This document shows positions 11,819-23,144 of a stretch of 64,000 bases of DNA, piece by piece. Source of the stretch: Saccharum officinarum (lineage: Eukaryota; Streptophyta; Magnoliopsida; Poales; Poaceae); contig CM036231.1 of the NCBI GenBank assembly GCA_020631735.1, positions 6,599,831-6,663,830 of the forward strand, written 5' to 3'. The position numbers and the translations under genes are program-made. The notes under the pieces are model-generated. The model did not search any database and was not told the origin of the DNA. It was given only the letters and a program-made list of their open reading frames with translations. Within the stretch, counting starts at the first letter, position 1; the number at the start of each line of letters is the position of its first letter.

Positions 11819-13815
11819 CTACTCCATGTTCTGCGAGATGGCCTCGCCGAACTTGAGGAACAGCTCGGCGTCTGAGGTGCTGGACGAGTTGGCGCAGGAG
11901 AGAGCACCGGTGCCCCGCAGACTGACGTATTCGTTGATGTAGCTTGGCACAGCTGGCGACGGCTGCGGCAGCTGGCCCAGCTGATGGGCGGACGGCTTTG
12001 GCGGCGGGTCGGGGTTCACCAGGCAGTCCAGGACGCGCACCACCTCGTGCATCGTCGGTCGGTCCGAGGGTTGCCGCTTGGTGCAAAGGAGCGCGAGCTG
12101 GAACAGCTTCTTCACCTCGCCGAGGTCCTTGCAGGTCTCTCCGATGTCAGGGTCCACGGTGTCCATGACCTCGTTGCTTGCTGTCTTCGATAGGATCTGC
12201 AATTGGAGAATACATTGATAACCTGATCAGAGTTGACTCAGTATCTGCTGATCAGTACTAAAGTTTTTCCTGCGTTTCAACAATATATGGAAAAAGTTTC
12301 TTCCAAACAACAAGCAGCAGCACCAGCGGCGCATGCTATGATTTTATAAATGGATCAATTCTGGAACTACAAAATGACTCCTAATTCATTACACTGTTGT
12401 GCATACCTACTGTCAATTTTGAGTCATGTTTCATCTGTTTGAAATTGAGGTGACTTAGGGCACATGATAAACCACTTACATCCTGTTAGTTCATTTTCTG
12501 CTTTCCATCTACATTATTTATGACAGGGGGACACCAACGGTACGCTTTAGGGGACAGACACACAGCTACTTATAATGGAGCTTTCAGTCACCAAATCCAA
12601 TGGATCAGCTCATCAGTCCACAGCTGGTCTACAGTGCAGATAGATCTACTCACATGCTAGGTTTAGTGTCGCTCGTCCACTTGTAGGAACACAAGCCTAA
12701 TGGTCATTGTTCAGCAATTATTGGGCACTATTGGAATCCAAAGCGATATAAGATTAAGGAAAGCGACTTCTAATTGAACAAATGCAGGAGACTGAAGAAT
12801 AGTTACCAAGTGATGGAGATTGCGTTCGTTGTCCACTGGCTTCTTGCCAGTCAGCAGCTCCAGCAGAACAATGCCATAGCTGTAGACATCAGACTTTTCG
12901 TTGAGACGGGAAGTGCGAGCGTACTCAGGATCAATGTAGCCAATAGTGCCCATGACATAGGTTGACGTGTGAGTTTTTGAGACACATAAGCTCTTAGCAA
13001 TGCCAAAGTCTGTAAGATGGGCCTCATAATCTTTGTCAAGGAGTATATTCTTTGATTTTACATCCCGGTGAATTATTCGTGGACTGCAGTCATGGTGAAG
13101 GTAAGCAAGGCCTTGAGCTGCACCAAGAGCAATCCGTAGGCGAGTCTCCCAGTCAAGTTTTTTCTTCTTGGATGAACCTTCTGAAAGAAAATAGGTTTAC
13201 ATTATGAAATGGTATAGTAATTGCAGCCAAATATCCATGACAATTAAATCAGCAAGCCTTTGTCAAAACATGAACTGTCTTGAGACTTGAGAGCCCAACT
13301 GATGTTGTGTGACAGGTAAACAAACAAAGACTATTGAGATGAAACAAATAAAGACCATTTAAATGAAAAGCAGCATAGTGGTGCTAGTTCCTGGTCGCTT
13401 TATAAACTGTTCTCATGATTCCTTGACAAAAGAAAAATGTCTGAATGGGTTTGGGACCTGGACTTACCATGTAAAACATCCCATAAGCTGCCACTTTCCA
13501 TATAATCATAAAAGAGGAGGTTCCCAACAGGTGATAATGAGTACCCTTGAAGGCTGACTAGATTCCGGTGCTTGATGCTGCCAACAGTCTCGAGCTCAGT
13601 TTCAAATTCCTTGAGGCTATGTGGGTAGTGGGCATACAGCTTTTTTATTGCCACTGGTTTGCAATTCTTTAGAACACATTTATAAACTGTGCTTGACGCT
13701 CCGTATCCAATGATGTATTTCTCACTAAAGTTCTCAGTCATCCTCATTATATCATCATATACATGAAGGGCCATGTTCATATGAAGGATCACCAGCTTGG
13801 GGGGAGCATTGCTCA
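11819..13815 (-). other. ER: ERECTA-like exons 25-27: cytoplasmic kinase
   Basis: Exon 25 is 13468-13815, exon 26 is 12807-13180 and exon 27 is 11819-12196 (stop included). Exon 25 holds the glycine-rich loop ([10 protein letters not shown]) and the catalytic Lys in VAIKK. Exon 26 holds [14 protein letters not shown] and [11 protein letters not shown], so this is an RD-type Ser/Thr kinase with all key residues. Exon 27 holds the C-lobe end ([15 protein letters not shown]) and a Pro-rich then Ser-rich tail. Splice phases join in frame. Confidence 0.93.
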
Positions 13816-16800
13816 CTGCAAACAGAATGGATATCAATTACAGGATATCAATGTTGCTCTAGCATCAACTATTAGAGACCAGTTATAACTTACAAAATAA
13901 ATTACTGAGTTGAATCCAGACAATATTATTATTTGACAAAATTTATTAGTACATCAACATTACAAGATACTAAATAAGGTGGTGGACAATTATTGCAAGA
14001 GGAGATTCCAAAGTTAGTAAATGCATTACCTGGCTTGCTTACAGTGACATCTTTAAAAGCAGGTGGACGATGTGGCCTGCAAACAGCTACTAAGATCATC
14101 AAGAGGATAACAAGTCCACCCACAGCAACGCCAATTATGGCAGCCTTTGAGATTGGCGCTGAATAGAAAATCCAGGGGAAGAAAAGAACTTGGTTTATAA
14201 TGTATTGATAAAATTCAGGTCAGATAAATTGATGAATGCAACAGTCTTCTTACGTTTCTCACGGTGGCCAGTGGAATGACACGAAGAACCAAGCCAATAT
14301 CCACAGAGTCCAGGATTACCTAAAAAGCTGAAGAAATAACAAGATCGCTAAACTACTATTTCCAAGTATAAGCAAAAATATAGTCATGATGGAATCATGG
14401 AGCACAATACCTGTCAGGTGAAAACCGTGTGAAGTTGTTGTCAGTAGGGACAACACCAGCCAAATTATTGTACGACACATTTCTGTCCAAAGATGCAAAA
14501 GGTCAAGGTTAGAAAAATACAAAATTTTGTCCATCCTTCCAATATTCAGTTTATGAAATTACAAGATATTGAGGCTGAAGCAGTTCATCAGAGAAGACAC
14601 ATCGCCAGTTATATTGTTATTTTCCAGTTTTCTACAAGAGTAAATGATGATTCAGAACAAAGCTGCAATTGAGAAACTAAACTTACAAACTAAAAAACTT
14701 GGATATAACTTACAGCAACATCAGGTTTTGCAGCATTTCAAGTTCTTGAGGAATCATGCCACCAAGGTGATTATAGGATAAATCACTAGAAACAACAGTC
14801 AAGTCATTCAAAATATAATGCAAGGAATATTCAATAAAAGGATTCACATAAATAAGGTCAAGTACTTACATCTCCATGACACTCCTCAAGTTACCAAACT
14901 CCGCAGGGATGAATCCAACTAGACCATTCTTGCTCAAGTTACTAGAGAAACATGTTTAATGTCAGGGCATGAAGCAGGAAACATACCAAGAAACTGTAGC
15001 CCAAAAAACTTACAGCCTCAACAGATGCTCTAGGCTGCCAATGGATGATGGAATTGGACCAGTCATCATGTTACAGGATAAGTCCCTGGTACATATATCT
15101 ATGTTATATATAGCATCTGAAATAGATACTCTTAGTACGTGTGAGCTGATGAAGGCTTACAACGTGTCCAAATTGTTGATCCGTGATAGCTCAATAGGAA
15201 TAGAGCCACTTATGAAATTTGATGACAGATTTCTAAAGAAACAAAGGAAAAGGTTGAATGTGAGTTACGAATCAATATAAGCAAAACAGCGTATCTGTAG
15301 AAAAAATTGGAAATGTGTTCAACTCAATTTAGCACACCATGAGGCTCAAAATCTATTCGAACTTACAAATAGGTCATGCTTTCAAGTTTCCGCAACGAAC
15401 GAGGAATGGTCCCATTTAATTTGTTGCCATAAGCATTGCTGTTAAATAAAATTAGCATGTCATATAGATACTTGCAACATAGCACATGACCTGCAAACTT
15501 TCAGAAATAATTTGTGCTTACAAGCTGTTGAGATTCACACATGAACTTAGGTTGTCTGGAATTGGTCCTTCAAGGTGGTTATTCGCAAGGTTCCTGTGAA
15601 ACAAGTAGAATCAACTATGTTCATGCCATGTAGTTTTCTGTAGAACAAGAAAACACTGGTTCACTTGACAAGTGATAAGAGGGTGCCTGAAAAGTACTTA
15701 CAGGTCGAACAAGCCAGTTAGCCTTCCAAGCTCTGGCGGAATTGACCCAGTAAGTTGATTATCGTTCAGTTCTCTGAATTTAGATAGTTATGTCAAAGAT
15801 AGATTAATGGTCAACCTGAATCTTGATATCCATAACAGAAGAAATACTAAAACTTACAGGTAATGAAGTGTTGACATATTTCCTAACTCTGGTGGTATCG
15901 ACCCAGTTAACCTATTGCCTTGGATGTACCTATGAAGTATTAACATGTATAAAGACATAAACTTAGAAATATGTTCACATCAAACTTTTTATAGGGGTGA
16001 ATCGTATCAGTTAAAACTAAAATCTTGAAAAATCTATGAACCAGATTTAGAGGGATAAGAATTCTTACAGCTTCTCAGTGTATGTCAAGTTGCCTAGTAT
16101 AGATGGTATAGGACCAGATAATTGATTGTAACTCAGATCTCTGATAAGAGTAAAAGTTCCAGGAATTAGCAATCATATTTCTTTCACTACCGGCAATGAG
16201 AAAGCAATGTCTCATTTGTAGATTAGTCAGTTATCTAGTAACTGTAAGAATTCACTGTAGGACTTACAGAACAGCGAGGGCCTGCATAAGACCAATTACT
16301 GAAGGAATTGGACCGGTGAACTTGTTCCCTTGCAACGATCTAATAAAGGGTACATGCATCTTTGCAGGTAAGCTTATATATATTAGGCATGTAATTACAT
16401 CATTTTCACTGAAAAGAAACAGGCAAACAGCACATACAGTGTAGCCACTTGTAGGAAACCAATGTTGAATGGGATTGGTCCAGTAAAGCGGTTGTAAGAC
16501 AAATCCCTACCAATATAAAATGTTAGGAAAATGATATATATGAACGGTTAAATCAATTATTTCAGGAGGCAAGAATGTATATACGTACAAGACCTGAAAA
16601 CTTGTACAGTTCCCAATGGTGTCTGGTATCACCCCAGTCAAGCTATTGTTCTTCACATCACTGATCAAATTAGTGGGAAGCTTAAAACCAGATTGAAAAA
16701 AACAACAAACTTGCAGCAAACTAGGCAAGCAGTGTGCTTACAAGTACCAAAGGCCAGTCAGCTGGCACATATCAGGAGAGAGGCTTCCTTCTAAATGATT

Positions 16801-18853
16801 GCCCCGCAAGCCCCTATTAATTATAGTTACTAATTTAGCCAGAAAACTTAGAAGAAATTGCTTGAAGTTTCAGTAACAACTTATGTGTTTGAATGCCATT
16901 TCACAAGAATATATCCAAACGATAAAGACAGACTTAATAATGCTGCCCAGCTTTTACTAAGCAGTCAGGCCCTTAAATATATAGGAGCAATGTATGTACA
17001 GTACCAGCAGTCCAGCACTAGTACAAACTTTTTGAACATCAAGGATGACTTACAGATATTGAAGAACCTCATTCCAGTAGATAAGCCTTGGTATCTCCCC
17101 AGTCAGTTTGTTTTGTGCCAGATCCCTGGAGTGCGCATCACATTAGAAATTCTGAACTATTCTAGTTGATCCACCTTATAAGAATCATGTAGCAGTAGTA
17201 GCTTACAAAATCTTCAAATTCGGTAGCTGTGACAATGTTGATGGGATCGCACCAATCAGCTGGTTGTTCTTCAATATCCTAGAAATCACAAACAGCACCA
17301 CAAAAATCTGTAAAAACTTCCAAAGCCCCAAATGACATGTATTTCTATGGATTTCAGAGGGAAGCCTCACATGTTCTCCAGGTGCTTCAGCTTTGATATA
17401 GAAAATGGTATGTCGCCATCCAAGTTGTTGAAAGAAAAGTCCCTAAACGAAAAGGTAAAGTTTGAATAAAAGCACTACCACCACAACCACAACTAAACAT
17501 GGGTTACTCGAAGTTTAACTTACAGCGTCCTAAGTGATGAACAATCTCCAATCTCATCAGGGATCTGCCCGGATAGCCCATTTGACTTCAGATCGCTGAA
17601 TGTGGATGCAAAGGAGACCAGTTAGCACAGGTCAGTAAACTAAAATCCAATCAACAGCAGTCAAAGAAGAAATCATTCGTACATGGAGACGAGGCTCTTG
17701 AGGCTGCCGACGGCTGGAGAGATCTCGCCCTCAAGGTTGAGGCCAGAGAGGTTGCTGCATTGCATTGGCGCCAACCCGCATCAGTGGCTACACATCGCAA
17801 TCGTTGGGAAAGGAGCAAAGTTTAATGGACGCTCTTCTTACAGCGCAGCGACGGCGAATGTGACGTTGTCGCACAGGACGCCGCGCCAGGAGCAGTAGTC
17901 GTCGCCGGCCCAATCGTACAGTACGTTGCCGACGTTGCGGAAGGACTTCTTGATCTCCACCAGCGTCGCCCCTGGAAGATGCAGAACCAGCCGCATTAGC
18001 AGGAAAAAAACGGAGACACTGAACAGATTACAGGCTGATAGAAATCTGAACAGACGATTCGGCAAATGGAATATTCGCAAAAAGGGAGCCGGATAACAAG
18101 ATAGTTGGATTCTGACTAGTGTTTTCAGCAGGAAAGCAAAGGAACTGGGGAACATCAGATTTGGAAAGCCCAAATATGACACGATGGTGAAATATGAAGT
18201 TACTTGGATTCATTCAGATAGGAAACAGGATCATACTCCAGAATAGCAAACCAAACACAGGTAAAACACGCAAAAATAGAACAGACTAAACAAAACAGAC
18301 CAAGCTTCCAGCACTGAAGGGCCAAATAAAGAAACAAGAATCGATGCTCAAGCGATTTAATAATAATGCTCTGAGCCTGTGCTCCAATAAGCAGCACAAG
18401 AAGGCACAAAAGGCACATGTAAAAAACAAAACTGAACATGGTTGAAGAGAAAAAAAAAAAGATCACATTTTGAAACATGGGCAGACTAGTTAAAAGCTCC
18501 TAGGCAAGGAAGAAGAGAAGAGAAGATGAGATGAGAAGAGGCACAGCTCACAAGTATTAGTTTAGTGTTAGACTCGGGTTACGGGCTTATACGGCAATAA
18601 AAAATGGGAATGGAACACTAGCGAATCACCATGCCTCCAAAAGCGCGTACTTGCAGCGCTAATAAAATACTAATCCTAACAAACCCAACCCCCTGAATCT
18701 TTGCTCCCCAGTAGGCAACCGGAGGGCTCCCAGAGAAGAAAGAAAGAAAGAGAAATGGATATCGAAAAAAGAAACAGATCACCAACCATCGTCGGCGACG
18801 GCGACGGCGACGAGGAGGAGGGCGACGAGCGCACAGGCGGCCGTCGTCGTCAT
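11819..18853 (-). CDS. ER: ERECTA-like LRR receptor kinase, 27 exons
   Basis: Leucine-rich repeat receptor-like kinase of the ERECTA family. In plants these plasma-membrane receptors sense EPF/EPFL peptides and act with TMM, SERKs and a MAPK cascade to control stomatal patterning, organ shape and inflorescence architecture. I trace 27 exons with GT-AG introns whose spliced CDS is 2934 bases (977 residues plus TAG at 11819-11821), matching the ER family in length and exon count. Order: signal peptide (1-22), cysteine-flanked LRR cap, about 20 LRRs (66-544), transmembrane helix (about 574-595), juxtamembrane, kinase (Lys669 in VAIKK, HRD 765-767, DFG 785-787) and a Ser-rich tail ending GEAISQNME. 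No frameshift or premature stop. The start is the ATG at 18851-18853, followed at once by a hydrophobic signal. Paralog assignment (ER rather than ERL) rests on the tail and overall similarity and is less sure than the family. Confidence 0.93.
14030..14327 (-). other. ER: ERECTA-like exons 23-24: cap and membrane span
   Basis: Exon 23 (14254-14327) codes for the C-terminal LRR cap with paired cysteines ([13 protein letters not shown]). Exon 24 (14030-14158) codes for [20 protein letters not shown], a single hydrophobic helix, followed by the basic stop-transfer CRPHRPP. The architecture puts the LRRs outside and the kinase inside. Confidence 0.92.
14411..17754 (-). other. ER: ERECTA-like exons 3-22: one LRR per exon
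   Basis: Twenty exons of 69-72 bases each code for about one 24-residue LRR, all joined by phase-2 introns. 5'-to-3' on the minus strand: 17683-17754, 17524-17595, 17371-17442, 17207-17278, 17054-17125, 16742-16813, 16589-16660, 16438-16506, 16268-16339, 16069-16140, 15858-15929, 15702-15773, 15522-15593, 15367-15438, 15161-15232, 15014-15085, 14870-14941, 14714-14785, 14563-14631, 14411-14482. Exons 10 and 21 are 69 bases (one residue shorter). All have GT donors and AG acceptors. The one-exon-per-repeat ladder is a hallmark of ERECTA genes. Confidence 0.93.
17842..18853 (-). other. ER: ERECTA-like exons 1-2: signal peptide, LRR N-cap
   Basis: Exon 1 (18787-18853, 67 bases) codes for a signal peptide with the hydrophobic core [13 protein letters not shown], ending ...ADD. 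Intron 1 is 815 bases, the longest in the gene. Exon 2 (17842-17971) codes for [15 protein letters not shown] and the N-terminal LRR cap [13 protein letters not shown] with its cysteine pair. I see no clear TATA box upstream of 18853. Confidence 0.92.
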
Positions 18854-19111
18854 GGCCACTGAGCTGCAGACAGGCATCGGGGGAGTCACATTACATGGAG
18901 AGGACAGCGACGATGGAGCGCGAAGCGTGCTGCAGCGAGCCTGCCTCCTCTGCCTGCCTGCATTAATGGGGCGGAGCTCTTGTTGGTTTCGTGGGTTCTC
19001 GCGCTCGGCTTTGCGCACTTGCGCCGCTGGCTCAGTGACAGCGAGTAGCTGTATGGCTGGGCGATAGAGTGGCAGGGCAGGGGCTATGGGCTATGGAGGA
19101 GTAGCTTCCTA

Positions 19112-19369
19112 CTACCTCCGTCCCAAAAAAAAATGTAACCCTCGTTTCCCGAGGAGTCTAAGATTCTTAACTTTGACTAAATACAAATAAAAACATATTG
19201 ATATTTATGATGTGTAATGAGTATAATTGGATTAGTTATGAAATATAGTTTCATAATAAACCTAATTAGAGATTAAAATGTAGATAATATTATCTATAAA
19301 CTGGTCAAACTTAAAAATTCTTTGACTCCTCGGGAACCGAGATTTACATGATTTTTGGAACGGAGGGAG
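19112..19369. mobile_element. Stowaway-like MITE
   Basis: A 258-base AT-rich element with inverted ends CTACCTCCGTCCCAAAAA and (reverse complement of the right end) CTCCCTCCGTTCCAAAAA, flanked by TA on both sides. These are the termini and target site of Stowaway (Tc1/mariner-derived) MITEs. It lies about 260 bases upstream of the ERECTA-like start codon, in its promoter. Confidence 0.85.
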
Positions 19370-19381
19370 TACTAGTAGGAC

Positions 19382-19906
19382 TAGTTTTCACGACTTGAGT
19401 GCCCCGATTCGGACACTGTAACAACTTTTGTTTTTTAGTGTAAAAAATTATCTAAAAATTGATTAATTAGACTCAAAATGTTCGTCTCGTAAAGTACAAC
19501 AAAACTGTGCAATTAGTTTTTCATTTCATCTACATTTAGTACTTAATGCATTTGCCGACATTTTGATGTGATGGGGAATCTTCTTTTTGCATAGTGAATT
19601 TTTGAGGTGAAATTGGGAACTAAGGCCTTGTTTAGATTCCAAAGTTTGCTTCCCAAATTCACTTTGCAGAATTTATATTCCCGTTACATCAAAATGCCGA
19701 CACATATATGGAGTACTAAATATAGATGAAATAAAAAACTAATTATACAGTTTTGTTGTACTTTGCGAGACGAACATTTAGAGCCTAATTAATCAAGATT
19801 TGGACAATTATTACCAAATAAAAACAAAATTGCTACAGTGTGATGCGACACTTACTATACAAAGTTTGTCTCCCATTTTAACATCTAAACGAGGCCTAAA
19901 CAAGGG
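19382..19906. mobile_element. Tourist-like MITE interrupted by another MITE
   Basis: It contains the recurring body 'AAAATGTTCGTCTCG...CAATTAGTTTTTCATTTC...GCATTTGCCGACATTTTGATG', close to the copy at 60923-61209. Its right end GGGAACTAA...ACAAGGGC is split by the element at 19624-19896. The left terminus is degenerate, so the start is approximate. Confidence 0.65.
19624..19896. mobile_element. Tourist-like MITE nested in the previous one
   Basis: Inverted ends GGCCTTGTTTAGAT and ATCTAAACGAGGCC, 273 bases, with TAA immediately on both sides (19621-19623 and 19897-19899). A 3-bp TAA/TWA duplication points to the PIF/Harbinger (Tourist) class. The body is the same family in the opposite orientation. 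Confidence 0.8.
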
Positions 19907-20080
19907 CGACGAGAGAGATTGGGAGAAGGACACTGAGAGGTCACATCAATGACTACAGTGCTTTTCTCTCTCTATCTGGTTGGCCTAGAGTAGTAGAACT
20001 CGAGTTAACAGATCGAGGAGCATGGCACAGCTGACATGTGGGGCCTGCGGGTTTGGATTGGGTAATACTAGTAGCTGTGA

Positions 20081-20611
20081 GGCCTCGTTTAGTTCAGGCT
20101 TCGTTTAGTTCGGTGAATTGAGGAGAAAAACACTGTATCAGAATTTTCTGTAGCATTTCGTTTGTATTTGGTAAAAATTATCTAAATTTTGACTAACTAG
20201 GCTTAAAATGTTCATCTCGCAAAGTATAACAAAACTGTGCAATTAGTTTTTGATTTCATCAACATTTAGTACTCCATGCATTTGCCGACATTTTGATGTG
20301 ACACAGAATCTTCTTTTTGCATAGTGAAATTTGGGGAGAATTGGAGGAACTAAACAAGGGCTCAGAGAATTGGGGAGAAAAACACTGTATCAGAATTCCT
20401 GTAGCATTTCGTTTGTATTTGGTAAAAAATATCCAAATTTTGACTAACTAGGCTTAAAATGTTCGTCTCGCAAAGTACAATAAAATTGTGCAATTAGTTT
20501 TTGATTTCATCAACATTTAGTACTACATGCATTTGCCGACATTTTGATGTGACGGGAATCTTCTTTTTATAGAGTGGAATTTGGGGAGAATTGGGGGAAG
20601 TAAACGAGGCC
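20081..20611. mobile_element. Dimeric Tourist-like MITE
   Basis: Outer ends GGCCTCGTTTAGTTC and AAGTAAACGAGGCC enclose two head-to-tail bodies with a period of about 252 bases (GGAGAAAAACACTGTATCAG at 20122 and again at 20374). An internal end remnant AACTAAACAAGGGCTC lies near 20349-20362. TGA flanks both outer ends (20078-20080, 20612-20614). Confidence 0.75.
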
Positions 20612-20693
20612 TGAGTCTGCAGGGGGCAACTGCAAGCGGATCACCACGCTTCTGTATTTTCGATACACTCTGTTTAATCTTCCCTGATAGGGT

Positions 20694-20924
20694 GGGCCTG
20701 TTTGGTTTCGTATGGTTAAAGTTTAACTCTTATCCCATTAATGTTCCCTCAAATGTATGTAATATTAAATGTAGATTAATTATATGTATGTCGGTACAGA
20801 TTAGGAGTAATTTATGAGACGAATCTATTAAACCTAATTAGTCCAAGATTAGAAACTTTTTATCAAATAAAACGAAAGTGCTACTGTCTTTGTTAAACTT
20901 TAACTCCTCCGACCAAACACCCCC
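20694..20924. mobile_element. MITE with GGGCCTGTTTGG ends
   Basis: The left end GGGCCTGTTTGGTTT and right end ACCAAACACCCCC are approximate inverted repeats. The subterminal AAGTTTAACTC and AAACTTTAACTCC stretches and the central GAGACGAATCTATTAAACCTAATTAG are shared with other non-autonomous elements here. The target duplication is not clear. Confidence 0.6.
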
Positions 20925-21027
20925 TAAATCAAATAACAGCGAAGTCTGTTGGATCTTAGGCTTGGCATATTTTAAAGTGAACCAAATAAATCCTTTATAT
21001 CATAGTATAATAAATTTCTCAAGCGTG

Positions 21028-21257
21028 CTCTCTCCATCCTATAACTAGTGTCATTCTTATTTTTTTCGAGAAATCATTTTAAATTTTAATCAAATATATC
21101 TAAACAATATATTAATATTTATAGTGTATCATTATATATTTTCATAATGAACAAATTTAGAAATATAAATATTGTTAACATTTTTTAAAAACCTAGTCAA
21201 ACTTAAAAAGTTTGAGTAACATGAAGCCATAGCAACATTATTTTTGGGATAGAAGAA
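21028..21257. mobile_element. Possible degenerate Stowaway-like MITE
   Basis: CTCTCTCCATCCTATAAC at the left and TTTTTGGGATAGAAGAAG at the right are imperfect inverted repeats around an AT-rich body. This is weaker than the copy at 19112. The bases to 21615 are AT-rich with nothing else recognised. Confidence 0.4.
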
Positions 21258-22857
21258 GTGAAGATTTTGGGGAAAAAAATAATGTCAAATTTTATTTCCT
21301 CTAATTTTATAGATTGGCTGCAACATTCAATTTTTTCATTGTTTTGTTAATCAAAGATATATTATATAATCTATATAGTCATTTTGATATTGTTATAACT
21401 TATAAGCATTAGCATATTATGACAACATGGTCATATTGGCGAATAGATATGGATTAACATACGTGGCGACAAATTTCTCCAGGTAAATAAATATTGCAAA
21501 TGAAAATTGTGGCCATGCTTTTTATCGTAGTTGGCCACATGAGATCGAAAGAGATGAAACAATCAACCTCAACGTGGATTTCATCTACTTCCCAAGGCCT
21601 TGAAAATAATGCTAACAAGTTGTGGCAGAATCTCCCGATTTAGCACGCTTTCAGGGCGCTTGTCTTCTACTAGGCACTAAGTGCTCTAAAAGTGAGCTAA
21701 ACCAGATGATTTCGTCGAGCACACCCAACAGGAGAACTCGAACAGTCCACGTTTTACACCCGGGATCCAATAATGAGTACAAACTTACAATACTTAGTTC
21801 ATTTCATACAACACAGAGTCTCAGAAATAGTTTATTACAATACCAAGGTTCAGCGTGCGATAAATTAAACAACGGAAATAAAATAACGTCTAGTGGAACG
21901 CAGTGAGAATCTGTTTGTGCCCACCAGAAGAATCCTTCACACAAAGCCTAACTGCTCAAGGTGCACCTCCAACAGGGGTAAAATAAACCTGAGTACACAA
22001 TATACTCGCAAGACTTACCCGACTAAAAAAATAAACTTCCCGACTCTCAAGGATTATGATAGGTTTTATGGCTTGTGGGTTTCTTGTTTGCGGAAAGCCG
22101 CACTAAAAGTGCGTCCTTAATTTTGTAACTTTTAGAAGCCGTATTTTAATCATTAACCAATATTCTATGTAAACACCTAGTCTATAATCAAACAAGGGTT
22201 GAGCAAATCAGGACCCTTTCTTCATCTTTCAATTGCCAATTCTTACTACGATGCCAGAGCGTAGTCAAGCCGTACTGTCACGCAGAAACGGCGATTCGTG
22301 AATCAATGTGCCCAGCTGGGTACCCCGAAAAACACACGCCTCACTTGTACCCCAGGCACAAGCAAGACCAACTCGTTACCCTCCTGTCACGGGTTTCCAG
22401 GTCCTCGTCCAAACTTGGACTCCTAACTCCCACACTTGAGGCCCGGCCTCAATGCGGTGCTAAGACCTCCACCTATCCCCGCCTCCAATCAGTCGGTCCG
22501 GAAAAAGCCGGAGCCCATGACAAGAGAGTAACAAATCTTCCCGCTCCCATAAGCAAGTATGTGCTCGAGATAATAAATCTGTGACTTGACCAGGGTCCAT
22601 GCAACGAACGGTCCTTAATTGACGCGGACAGAGAAACAGTACAACCCAGTTATGCCCCGTGGCCGCGGGACACAACTTGCTACACCAACCAATACTCATA
22701 CCACATCCCTGCCCGGTCGCCATTTCCTTCCCATCATTTTATCCATAATGTAATAATAATATGAGTAACCCTCTATTGTGAGTAACGACAGGTTACTCAC
22801 TCTACCGATGAACCTAAGCAAAGCAACTATGTGACCCTGTACTAGTAAGACTTATGG

Positions 22858-22860
<3 letters not shown>

Positions 22861-22911
<51 letters not shown>
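22861..22911. repeat. (TA)n microsatellite
   Basis: About 25 uninterrupted TA units. The sister LTR has a shorter TA run at the matching position (4723-4753), so the repeat is ancestral to the family and has changed length. Confidence 0.95.
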
Positions 22912-22914
<3 letters not shown>

Positions 22915-23003
22915 TGTGGCTATCATAAAATTCATGCAACGTAAATGCACAACATTTAAATATATAAAGATTTGCAAAATAAGGGTTATGCATCGGGGCT
23001 TAC

Positions 23004-23144
23004 CTTGGGCAGGCGCAAGGTCCGAGGTGTCAATCACGGGCGGCTCCTGGAACTCCTCTGGTACGAAGATCTCCTCCTCGTACTCCTCGATGACCTCCTC
23101 GTAGTCCTGCTCCTTCGCGGCCACGTACTCAACTTCCTTGTGAT
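23004..23144 (-). other. Exon-like acidic ORF inside the long LTR (copy 2)
   Basis: On the minus strand, GCATGTAG| precedes 23144 and CCCAAG|GTAAGC follows at 23004: a good acceptor and a canonical donor 141 bases apart. The interval is open and codes for HKEVEYVAAKEQDYEEVIEE, then YEEEIFVPEEFQEPPVIDTS and a short end, strongly acidic. I do not recognise the peptide. The matching unit at 4805-4937 differs in sequence but keeps similar flanks. Confidence 0.4.
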
